DNA from: Candidatus Parcubacteria bacterium
Lineage (GTDB): Bacteria > Patescibacteriota > Patescibacteriia > Patescibacteriales > UBA12075
Assembly: GCA_023132155.1 (NCBI GenBank)
Contig: JAGLYP010000005.1
Span: 1-60,970 of the forward strand
DNA length: 60,970 nucleotides
Direction of reading: 5' to 3'
Shown here: piece after piece, positions 36,473 to 45,482 of the stretch
Numbering within the stretch: position 1 is the first letter of the stretch
Layout of the letters: every line of letters starts with the position of its first letter
Notes under the pieces: model-generated
What the model saw: the letters and a program-made list of their open reading frames with translations, nothing else
The model's database searches: none
Told to the model about the DNA's origin: nothing
Translations under genes and position numbers: made by a program

Positions 36473-37792
36473 ATGGAAAAAAGCAAAGAAGAAATAAAAT
36501 TTAAAGGTTATAAAAAATTTTTATTGGTAGTTTTAATTATATTATTAATGCTTTTAAGCTTTGGCGGCGGCATTTATCTGACCACGAAAAATGAAATCGC
36601 CAAGCAGTTAGCCACTGAAAAAGCCGTTTATGTCGGTAAGCTTCTTGGAAAATATCAAGAAGCGAAAAACGGAACTCTTTCCCAGGATATTGATTTTAAT
36701 TTATTTTGGGATACTTGGGATGCCTTGCAAAGCCAATATGTTGATTATGAAGAGATAAGCGATAAAAAATTATTTTACGGCGCCTTAAAAGGAATGGTAT
36801 CGTCGCTTGAAGATCCTTATACGGTTTTTATGGATCCGAAAATAGCTAAGGATTTTTCCGATGATTTGGCCGGCACTTTTGAGGGAATTGGCGCTGAAAT
36901 CGGGATTAAAAATAATATTTTAACCATTATCGCGCCTTTGCCGGATATGCCGGCGGAAAAAGCCGGACTTATGGCAGGGGATAAGGTTTTGAGCATAGAT
37001 GATGTGAGCACGCAAGGAATGTCAATTGACGAGGCTGTAAATAGAATTAGGGGGCCGAAACAAACGGAGGTCGTTTTGTCAATTTCTCGCGTTGGCTTGG
37101 ATGAAATTAAACAAATTCCAATCACAAGAGGTAAAATTATTGTTAGCAGCATAAGAACGGAGCTTAGGGATGATAATATTTTTGTTATAAAAATATTAAA
37201 TTTTAACAATGATACTGAATTGGCTTTTAATAGCGCCGTCAGAGAGGTTTTGGATAAAAATCCGGATGGAATAATTTTGGATCTGCGCAATAATCCGGGC
37301 GGATATCTTGATACGGCGATTGAGGTTGCCAGCGAGTGGGTGGAAGAGGGGGTAGTTGTTACTGAAAAATATAGCGAGGAAAGAGAAATTGAACATCTTG
37401 CCCGCGGACGCGCCCGCTTAAAGGATTTTTCAACCGTTGTTTTGGTTAACGAAGGTTCGGCGTCAGCCTCGGAAATTGTTTCAGGGGCATTGCAGGATAA
37501 TAACTTGGCAAAATTGGTTGGCAAAAAAACTTTTGGCAAGGGCTCGGTGCAAGCCTTAACATATCTGGATGACGGCTCTTCAATAAAAATAACCATTGCC
37601 AAGTGGCTGACTCCGAGCGGAAGGAGTATTAACGATGAAGGAATTGATGTGGATTATAGCGTTGAATATACGCTTGAAGATTATAATGACAGCTTGGATC
37701 CGCAGCTTGAAGCGGCAGTCGGGGTTTTACAAGGAAATCCGCCGGAAATTTTAATTGAAGACGCGAGCAGCACTAAAGAAGTTATTAATTAA
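36473..37792 (+). CDS. ctpA: S41 C-terminal processing peptidase
   Basis: PDZ region plus ILDLRNNPGGYLDTAIEVAS, VNEGSASASEIVSGALQDN, GKKTFGKGSVQ. Confidence 0.96.
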   Translation: MEKSKEEIKFKGYKKFLLVVLIILLMLLSFGGGIYLTTKNEIAKQLATEKAVYVGKLLGKYQEAKNGTLSQDIDFNLFWDTWDALQSQYVDYEEISDKKLFYGALKGMVSSLEDPYTVFMDPKIAKDFSDDLAGTFEGIGAEIGIKNNILTIIAPLPDMPAEKAGLMAGDKVLSIDDVSTQGMSIDEAVNRIRGPKQTEVVLSISRVGLDEIKQIPITRGKIIVSSIRTELRDDNIFVIKILNFNNDTELAFNSAVREVLDKNPDGIILDLRNNPGGYLDTAIEVASEWVEEGVVVTEKYSEEREIEHLARGRARLKDFSTVVLVNEGSASASEIVSGALQDNNLAKLVGKKTFGKGSVQALTYLDDGSSIKITIAKWLTPSGRSINDEGIDVDYSVEYTLEDYNDSLDPQLEAAVGVLQGNPPEILIEDASSTKEVIN

Positions 37793-37807
37793 TAAAATAA
37801 TAAATAT

Positions 37808-38680
37808 ATGGCAAACGGATTGGGCCGCGGTTTAGGCTCTTTAATTCCCAATAAAAAAATTCAATCAGGCATAAAGCCCGCCACAGAAGCGGACACGGAT
37901 GTGAATACCGAAAATAATGTTTTGGAATTAGAAATTAATGATATTAAGGTAAATTCTTTGCAGCCCAGAAAAAAATTTACAGATATTAATATGGATGAAT
38001 TAGTTGAGTCAGTTAAGGAATATGGCATAATCCAGCCTTTGATCGTGGGTAAAAAAAAGATTGGCGGTAAATACGAGCTAATAGCCGGCGAAAGAAGATT
38101 GCGCGCGTCTAAATTATCAGGTTTAAAAAAAGTGCCGGTAATATTCAGGGATGTAAGCGAACAGCAAAAATTGGAAGTGGCTTTAATAGAAAATATTCAA
38201 AGAGAAAATCTCAGTCCGATAGATTTGGCAGCGGCTTATCAAAAGCTGGCGGATGAGTTTAATTTAACACAGGAAGAAATCGCCAAAAAAATGGGCAAAT
38301 CCCGTTCTTCTGTTGCGAATATTTTGCGCATGTTAAAATTGCCGGAAGAAATTCAGATTGCTTTGGTTGATAATAATATTACCGAAGGGCACGCGAAATA
38401 TTTAATCGGCCTTGATTCCGAGGTTAAGCAAATGTCTTTATTCAGGAAAATACTTCATAATAATTTATCGGTTAGCGATACGAATAATGAAATTAAAAAA
38501 ATCGGCGGCACTAAAAAAGCGCGCTTAAAAATAAATTACGCCGATAAAGACAAAGAATTCGCTTTTCGCGAATTTTTCGGGGCCAGAGTTGAGATTAAAA
38601 GAAAAGAAAAGGGAGGGCAAGTTATTATTGAATTTTTTTCAGATGATGAATTGCTAGAATTAACCGCAAAAGTAAAATGA
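37808..38680 (+). CDS. parB: ParB/Spo0J chromosome partitioning protein
   Basis: GLGRGLGSLIP; GIIQPLIV; AGERRLRASKLSGLKKVPVI; ENIQRENLSPIDLA. Confidence 0.97.
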   Translation: MANGLGRGLGSLIPNKKIQSGIKPATEADTDVNTENNVLELEINDIKVNSLQPRKKFTDINMDELVESVKEYGIIQPLIVGKKKIGGKYELIAGERRLRASKLSGLKKVPVIFRDVSEQQKLEVALIENIQRENLSPIDLAAAYQKLADEFNLTQEEIAKKMGKSRSSVANILRMLKLPEEIQIALVDNNITEGHAKYLIGLDSEVKQMSLFRKILHNNLSVSDTNNEIKKIGGTKKARLKINYADKDKEFAFREFFGARVEIKRKEKGGQVIIEFFSDDELLELTAKVK

Positions 38681-39870
38681 CGGTAAAAATTTTTAATTAC
38701 CATATAATAAGGCATGCTATTCATAATCGTTATTATGATTTGGTAATCGCGGATACTCTAAGAAGCGCCGCCCTTTCAATGGTCGCGCTTTTTGTGCCTT
38801 TGTTTTTGCTTAAAAAAGGCTATGAGATTGGCGCAATCGCGGTTTATTATTTGTGTTTTTATATTTTGTCAACAATCGGGCATTATGTTTTATTAAAAGT
38901 TATTAACAAAATCGGCATTAAAAAAAGTTTGATAATCAGTTACGCGGCGGAAATAATTTTTTGCGTTGTTTTATATAATTATGAAAAAATATCCGTCGCT
39001 TTCGGGGATAATTTTTATTTTTTATTTTTGATTATACCGGCGGTTGTAGCAGTTGTTTTTTACTGGACTGCTCATCATATTTATTTTTTTGTTTCCACGC
39101 ACGTGAAAAATGAAGGCGTTAAACTCGGTTTTCTTTACGCGATTCCAGCTATCTTGACAATCTTTACGCCTTTTTTAGGCGGTTTTTTAATTACCACGCT
39201 TGGTTTTAAACTGACATTTGTTGTTAGCGCGATTTTGTTAATATTCGCGTCAGCGGTTTTATTTTTATCCAAAAGTATAAAAGCGCGAGTTGATATTCAA
39301 ACCGATAAAATATTTGATTTTTATCGTGATAATAAAAATTGGATTTATTTTGTTGAAGGCGTTGATTATTTTGCAGCGGGAATAATTTGGCCGATCTATA
39401 TGTTTTTTATGTCAATCAGTTTTCTGTCAATCGGATTTATTTATATTTTTGCCAATATCGCTTATGTAGTTTCTTGCTATGTAAGCGGAAAGATATCAGA
39501 TAAAATCGGCACAAGGAATTTAGGCAGGGCGGGCGTAATCGGGCATGCTGCTTCCTTGGCTTTAAGAGCTTTTTCCGAGAGAGTGTTATCAATGTCAATA
39601 GCTTTGACATTGGGCGGCTTATTTACTGGAGCAATGCAAGTTTCTTTGGAATCCGCGTTTTTCAAACATTCGCACAAAAATATCGGTAGCGCCATCATGA
39701 ATAGAGAATTGTATATGCATTTGGGGCGAATTTTTATGGTTTTATTATTCTTGTTTTGTTTATTGATTTACAATATTCATATTTCCCTGGTTTTTATTTT
39801 GCTGTTTTCGGCTTTTGCTACTTTTATGTTAAATTTTGTTATTAAAAAGGATAAGATTATCATAGATTAA
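38677..39870 (+). CDS. MFS transporter
   Basis: 397 aa polytopic; ATGA overlap with parB. Confidence 0.8.
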   Translation: MTVKIFNYHIIRHAIHNRYYDLVIADTLRSAALSMVALFVPLFLLKKGYEIGAIAVYYLCFYILSTIGHYVLLKVINKIGIKKSLIISYAAEIIFCVVLYNYEKISVAFGDNFYFLFLIIPAVVAVVFYWTAHHIYFFVSTHVKNEGVKLGFLYAIPAILTIFTPFLGGFLITTLGFKLTFVVSAILLIFASAVLFLSKSIKARVDIQTDKIFDFYRDNKNWIYFVEGVDYFAAGIIWPIYMFFMSISFLSIGFIYIFANIAYVVSCYVSGKISDKIGTRNLGRAGVIGHAASLALRAFSERVLSMSIALTLGGLFTGAMQVSLESAFFKHSHKNIGSAIMNRELYMHLGRIFMVLLFLFCLLIYNIHISLVFILLFSAFATFMLNFVIKKDKIIID

Positions 39871-39930
39871 TTTATAGTCAAGGAATTTGAATATTCCCGA
39901 CTACTGTTGGTGCCCTTTGGGCATAACTTG
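39868..39930 (+). repeat. 63-bp dispersed element, copy A4
   Basis: one substitution (TTGGTGCC); first three bases are the MFS gene stop codon. Confidence 0.95.
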
Positions 39931-39983
39931 GAATATTTTTAAATTTTTTATAAATTCAAGGAGGTTTTACTTGATTTTTTTTG

Positions 39984-40012
39984 TTGCAAAACAATATTAA
40001 AACATATATAAT
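39984..40012 (+). promoter_or_regulatory. dnaE promoter
   Basis: TTGCAA-17-TATAAT. Confidence 0.6.
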
Positions 40013-40048
40013 AAAATATATTTTATAAAATAAATTTATACAAAAAAA

Positions 40049-43000
40049 ATGAGTTTTGTCCATCTTCATGTTCATACGCATTATTCTTTATTGGATGGTT
40101 TAACTAAGTTAGACGAATTAATTGAAACCGTAAAAGAGCAAGGATCTCCTGCCGTGGCCATTACGGACCACGGTGTTATGTATGGCGTAATTGAGTTTTA
40201 TCAAAAATGCAAGAAAGCCGGAATCAAGCCAATAATCGGTTTTGAAGGCTATATGGCGCCGAATTCCCGTTTTGATAAAATTTCAAAAAATGATGAAAAA
40301 TCAAATTACCATCTTTTGCTTTTGGCAAAAAATAATATCGGATATCAAAATTTAATTAAGTTGTGTTCAATCGGGCATCTGGAAGGCTTTTATTATAAAC
40401 CGCGTTTTGACTGGGAAACATTGCAAAAATATCACGAAGGCATTATCGCTTCAACCGCTTGTCTTGCCGGTGAAATTCCAACTTTAATCAAATCCGGAAA
40501 TTTAAAAAAGGCTGAAAAAAGAATATTGGAATTTAACGCGCTTTTCGGCCAGGGAAATTTTTACTTGGAATTAATGCATCATCCTAATCTGGCGGAACAG
40601 CAAGGCGTTAACGACGCTTTAATTAAATTTTCCAAAGAACTAAATATTCCTTTAATCGCGACAAATGACGCGCATTATTTAAAAAAGGAAGACTCGGAAG
40701 CGCAAGACATATTGCTTTGTTTGCAAAATAAAAAGAAAAGAGAAGATACGGATAGAATGAATATGAGCGACGGTGATTATTCATTCCGCTCTAACGCGGA
40801 AATGATTAAAAATTTTAAAGATGTGCCCGAGGCGATTGAAAATACTTTAAAAGTGGCGGAAATGTGCAATGTTGAGATTGCTTTAAATAATGTCCAATTG
40901 CCGTATTTCAAAGTGCCTGTTGATTTTAATGAAACAAGATATTTGCGCCATTTGTGCGAGAAAGGCATTGAGAAAAGATATGGAAAAACCTATAAAGAGG
41001 CGGAAAAGGAAATTCAAGAAAGAATGGATTATGAATTATCTGTTGTTGAGAAAATGGGCTGGCCGTCATATTTTTTGATTGTCGCGGATTTTGTCAATTG
41101 GGCTAAGGATAAAAAAATCGTAGTCGGCCCCGGCAGAGGCTCTGCCGCGGGTTCTTTAATCTGTTATTTGACCGGCATTACCAATCTTGATCCGCTTAAA
41201 TATGAATTGCTTTTTGAAAGATTTTTAAATCCGGACAGAATATCAATGCCTGATATTGATTTGGATTTTGCCGATGTCAGGCGCGATGAGGTTATTAAAT
41301 ACGTGGAAGATAAATACGGCAAAGACCATGTCGCGCAAATTATTACATTTGGAACCATGGCGGCGCGCGCCGCCGTTAGGGATGTCGGCCGTGTCTTAGG
41401 CGCGCCTTATGATTATTGTGATAAATTGGCAAAAGCAATTCCTATGTTCACAAAAATTGAAGAGGCGCTGAAAAATGTTCCGGAATTCAGGGATGAATAT
41501 AGAAAAGAAGATTTAGCCAAACAAATAATTAATTACGCGAAAAGGCTGGAGGGCGTTTCTCGGCACGCCTCTACTCATGCTTGTGGAGTTTTAATTACAA
41601 AAAAGCCTTTAACTGAATATACTCCCTTGCAATACGCGTCGTCATCGGATAAAAGCATTGTATCACAATATTCTCTGCATCCTGTGGAAGATTTGGGATT
41701 ATTGAAAATGGATTTCTTGGGATTGAAAAATCTTACTATTATTGAGTCGGCTATTAAAATTATTAAAAATACCAGAGGAATTATTATTGATATTGACAAG
41801 ATACCGCTTGACGATGAATCCGCGTATAAGCTGTTTCACGATGGTGAAACTACCGGCGTATTTCAATTTGAAAGTTCCGGTATGAAAAGGTATTTAAAGG
41901 AGTTAAAGCCTTCTAAATTTGAGGATATTATCGCTATGGTCGCTTTGTATCGTCCAGGGCCGATGGAGTTAATCCCGGATTATATTGCCGGCAAACATGG
42001 AAGAAAAAAACCGGAATATCTTCATCAAAAACTTGAACCGATTTTAAGAAAAACTTACGGAGTGGCAGTTTATCAGGAACAGGTTATGCAAATGGTGCGG
42101 GATTTAGCCGGTTTTACCATGGCGGAAGCCGATGTTTTGCGTAAAGCGGTTGGAAAAAAGATTTTAAAATTATTGGAAAAGCAAAAGCAAAAATTTATAG
42201 ACGGCTGCGTTAAAAACGGGATTCATAGCCAATTAGCCGGAAAAATATTTTCATTTATAGAGCCTTTCGCCGGTTATGGCTTTAATCGCAGCCATGCCGC
42301 CTGCTATGCCATGATTGCTTATCAAACCGCTTATTTAAAAGCGCATTGGCCGACTGAGTTTATGGCGGCTTTACTTACCGCCGATCAGCAGAATACCGAC
42401 AGAATCGCGATTGAAATTGATGAATGTAAGCGCATGGGAATTAACGTAATACGTCCAGATGTAAATCAGTCTTTTGAATCTTTTACAGTGGTAACAATCG
42501 GCACTAAAAATAATAAAACAGTTTCCGAGAATGAAAAGGTTAATACCATTCGTTTCGGACTGAACGCGGTAAAAAATATTGGAGAACATATTTCCGAAGT
42601 TTTAATAGCTGAACGAAAATTAAACGGTCATTATAAAGATATTGCCGATTTGCTGGAAAGAGTTACTGATAAAGATCTTAATAAAAAATCGCTGGAAAGC
42701 CTTGTTAAAAGCGGCGCCTTGGATCAGTTCGGAGAAAGAGGAGAGTTTCTTGGAAATATTGATGTTATGTTAAGTTATAACAAAGAAATTGTCAAAGCCA
42801 TTAACAACAAGCAGGCAAGTCTTTTCGCGGATGTTCTCGAATTACAAGGCAGTAACAAACTTAAGCTAAATCCGTTTCCTCCGATTAATAGGCAAGAGAA
42901 GCTCTCTTGGGAGAGAGAGCTTTTGGGCCTCTATATTTCATCACATCCTTTTTTAGACTATAAAAAGCATATACATGAATTTATTACACCGATTAAAAGT

Positions 43001-43582
43001 CTGAGTATTGAAAAAAATGATGAACAAATTACGATTGGAGGTATTATCACTAAAATTCAGAAAATTATTACTCGCACTAACAAATCCATGCTTTTCGTAA
43101 AAATTGAAGATGATAGCGGCGGTTTGGAAACATTGGTTTTTCCAAATTTATTAAAAGAAACCCATGATATTTGGATTGAAGGCAAGGGAGTGGTTTGCCA
43201 GGGAAAGTTATCAGACAAAGATCAGGAATTAAAATTATTGGCAAATACGGCTTTTAAATTATCTTTAAGGAATATAAATAATGTAATTGAAAAATTTAAA
43301 AACGTTTCTTTCGGTTCGCGCGGTTTTTCAAAATCAAATAATAATTCAGGGCATACCGTTAATAGGGAATTAAAGTTAGAATTTCTTAAGCCGATAGACT
43401 TTGTTAGTATTGAGCGGTTAAAATTAATATTTTCAAAATATAAAGGTGAAAGCAAGGTTATTTTTCAAATAAATATCGGAGATTCCCAAAAAACTTTAGA
43501 AACGGATTTTAAGGTTGCCAATTCTTCTTTTTTGATTACAGAGCTAAAAGCCCGCCTAGGCGGAATTATAAAAATTTCGTAA
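40049..43582 (+). CDS. dnaE: DNA polymerase III subunit alpha
   Basis: 1177 aa; PHP HLHVHTHYSLLDG; GPGRGSAAGSL; PDIDLDF; GYGFNRSHAACYA; KLSWERELLGLYISSHP. Confidence 0.98.
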   Translation: MSFVHLHVHTHYSLLDGLTKLDELIETVKEQGSPAVAITDHGVMYGVIEFYQKCKKAGIKPIIGFEGYMAPNSRFDKISKNDEKSNYHLLLLAKNNIGYQNLIKLCSIGHLEGFYYKPRFDWETLQKYHEGIIASTACLAGEIPTLIKSGNLKKAEKRILEFNALFGQGNFYLELMHHPNLAEQQGVNDALIKFSKELNIPLIATNDAHYLKKEDSEAQDILLCLQNKKKREDTDRMNMSDGDYSFRSNAEMIKNFKDVPEAIENTLKVAEMCNVEIALNNVQLPYFKVPVDFNETRYLRHLCEKGIEKRYGKTYKEAEKEIQERMDYELSVVEKMGWPSYFLIVADFVNWAKDKKIVVGPGRGSAAGSLICYLTGITNLDPLKYELLFERFLNPDRISMPDIDLDFADVRRDEVIKYVEDKYGKDHVAQIITFGTMAARAAVRDVGRVLGAPYDYCDKLAKAIPMFTKIEEALKNVPEFRDEYRKEDLAKQIINYAKRLEGVSRHASTHACGVLITKKPLTEYTPLQYASSSDKSIVSQYSLHPVEDLGLLKMDFLGLKNLTIIESAIKIIKNTRGIIIDIDKIPLDDESAYKLFHDGETTGVFQFESSGMKRYLKELKPSKFEDIIAMVALYRPGPMELIPDYIAGKHGRKKPEYLHQKLEPILRKTYGVAVYQEQVMQMVRDLAGFTMAEADVLRKAVGKKILKLLEKQKQKFIDGCVKNGIHSQLAGKIFSFIEPFAGYGFNRSHAACYAMIAYQTAYLKAHWPTEFMAALLTADQQNTDRIAIEIDECKRMGINVIRPDVNQSFESFTVVTIGTKNNKTVSENEKVNTIRFGLNAVKNIGEHISEVLIAERKLNGHYKDIADLLERVTDKDLNKKSLESLVKSGALDQFGERGEFLGNIDVMLSYNKEIVKAINNKQASLFADVLELQGSNKLKLNPFPPINRQEKLSWERELLGLYISSHPFLDYKKHIHEFITPIKSLSIEKNDEQITIGGIITKIQKIITRTNKSMLFVKIEDDSGGLETLVFPNLLKETHDIWIEGKGVVCQGKLSDKDQELKLLANTAFKLSLRNINNVIEKFKNVSFGSRGFSKSNNNSGHTVNRELKLEFLKPIDFVSIERLKLIFSKYKGESKVIFQINIGDSQKTLETDFKVANSSFLITELKARLGGIIKIS

Positions 43583-43703
43583 TTGTTTTATTAAAAAATC
43601 TTATTTGTTCAAATTTAGACAAAAAAATAAAAAATTGTTATAATAAAAATATTATTAGCGTTTTCTGTGTGGATAACGCTTTTAAAGAGATATTAAAAGA
43701 TTT

Positions 43704-43766
43704 TAATTTATAGTCAAGGAATTTGAATGTTCCCGACTACTGTTAATGCCCTTTGGGTATAACTTG
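43704..43766 (+). repeat. 63-bp dispersed element, copy A5
   Basis: three substitutions (AATGTTCC, TTAATGCC, GGGTATAAC). Confidence 0.95.
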
Positions 43767-43776
43767 AAATAATATT

Positions 43777-45432
43777 ATGGCCGCAAGCGCAATAAAAATA
43801 AAAGTTGTTGACGAGGATAATCAGGCATCTGAAAAGAAAAAGAAAACAACCAAAAAAACCGTAACTGGAAAATCTAAAGAAAAAATCGTATTTAAGATTC
43901 CTAAAAAAGCCGCAAAAAAGCCGGCCGCAAAAAATTTCCCTGTTAAAAAAACAACAACAGGAAAAACCGCTAAAATAAAAAATGCCGGTATAGGCAAAAA
44001 AGAGGGTATAAATATTGATAATCAAAAAGCGGGAGATATAAAAGATGATAAGCGGGAAAAAAGAAAAGTTTTATCGGAAAGAATTGGCGGTTTAGGAGAA
44101 AAATTGGATACGGAAGAAGAGAAAAGCGATATTAAAACAGATGAATATGTTAATGCTGAATTAAAAAATGATGAAGCTGGAGAAGCGGGCGTAAGTCCGG
44201 TTAAAAATGTTATTGCCGAATTAGAAAAAAATGGCTCGCAAGAAAAAGATGGCAAAGAAGAGAAATGGGATAAAGAAGAAAAGGCTGAAGAATCAAAAAT
44301 ATATATATCCCAATCAATAAATATTTATCGGCGGATTGCGTATTTTTTTATATTTTTAGTAATTATTTTGGTTGGTTTTATTGCTTATTTTTCCCTAGTA
44401 AAAGTTGATATTATTCTTGTGCCAAACCAAGAAAGAATCAGTAATAACGTGATTTTTGATATATATGATAAAGAATCCAGAAAAAGCGAGAGTGGCAACG
44501 CAATTATTGGCATTGTTAGGGACGCTGTAGTAACAGCTGAAAAAGAGTTTGAATCCGGAGGAAACGAGGTGATTGGCAAGGAGGTAAGCGGAAATGTGGT
44601 CATCTATAATAATTATACGAAAAATCAGCCGCTTGTTGCCAGCACAAGACTATTAACGCGGGACGGAAAATTATTTAGGATTAGAAATACAATCAATGTG
44701 CCGTCTAACGGATCAATTGAAGTTGAAGTTTACGCGGACAAACCATGTCCTGAAATGGCTGTTAAATCGGCTAAATTCACAATTCCCGGACTATGGGCGG
44801 GTTTGCAGGAAAAAATATACGCTGAAACTAAAACCAGTTTAGATTATAAACAAAAAGTTAAAAAATATATAACCCAGAATGATGTTGATGACAAAGCGCG
44901 CGAATTAAAGCAACTTTTGCTAAAAAAAGCTAAAGAAGAAATTAACGAAGAATATAAAGAATATAGCCAGATAATTTATAAGATAAATGAAAATTCAGTT
45001 GAAAGCGAAATTGATAAAAAAGTTGGAGATGAGGTTGATACTTTTAATTACAGCATGTCGGCCGAGGTGGTTGTAGTTGCCTTTGATGAAAATAAAACCG
45101 CGAAATTAGCTAAACAGAAATTTTTGTCAGCATTAAGCGGGAATAAAGATTTAATTAGTTTTGACGAGGAAAACATAGTTTATTCTTTAAATAATTTTGA
45201 TACTGACGCGAGAACCGCGAATATTAACGCGTCATTTGAAGGCAAGGTTGGCTTAAAGAAAGATTGTGATGTTGTTGAAGTTGAAAAAATATTAGGCTTG
45301 AACAATGAGCAATTGGAAGTTTATTTGAAAAATTTAGATGAAATTGCAGGGTATGAAATTAAATATACGCCTAGCTTTATTAAAAAAGTGCCGAAATTAA
45401 TTGACCGCGTAAATATAGAAATTAAAAAATAA
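43777..45432 (+). CDS. membrane protein with Lys-rich N-terminus and baseplate J-like ectodomain
   Basis: 551 aa; TM RRIAYFFIFLVIILVGFIAYFSLVKVDIILVP; KEVSGNVVIYNNYT region. Confidence 0.55.
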   Translation: MAASAIKIKVVDEDNQASEKKKKTTKKTVTGKSKEKIVFKIPKKAAKKPAAKNFPVKKTTTGKTAKIKNAGIGKKEGINIDNQKAGDIKDDKREKRKVLSERIGGLGEKLDTEEEKSDIKTDEYVNAELKNDEAGEAGVSPVKNVIAELEKNGSQEKDGKEEKWDKEEKAEESKIYISQSINIYRRIAYFFIFLVIILVGFIAYFSLVKVDIILVPNQERISNNVIFDIYDKESRKSESGNAIIGIVRDAVVTAEKEFESGGNEVIGKEVSGNVVIYNNYTKNQPLVASTRLLTRDGKLFRIRNTINVPSNGSIEVEVYADKPCPEMAVKSAKFTIPGLWAGLQEKIYAETKTSLDYKQKVKKYITQNDVDDKARELKQLLLKKAKEEINEEYKEYSQIIYKINENSVESEIDKKVGDEVDTFNYSMSAEVVVVAFDENKTAKLAKQKFLSALSGNKDLISFDEENIVYSLNNFDTDARTANINASFEGKVGLKKDCDVVEVEKILGLNNEQLEVYLKNLDEIAGYEIKYTPSFIKKVPKLIDRVNIEIKK

Positions 45433-45482
45433 TTTAAAATAAAACCCCGCCCTTCGCGAAGGGCGGGGTTTTATTTTAAATT
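45431..45482. terminator. bidirectional terminator, perfect 52-bp palindrome
   Basis: AATTTAAAATAAAACCCCGCCCTTCG / CGAAGGGCGGGGTTTTATTTTAAATT; overlaps both convergent stop codons. Confidence 0.95.

Noticed and set aside
42894-42925. AAGCTCTCTTGGGAGAGAGAGCTT near-palindrome in dnaE
   Set aside because: It encodes the conserved KLSWERELLGLYISSHP motif, so ordinary coding explains it.
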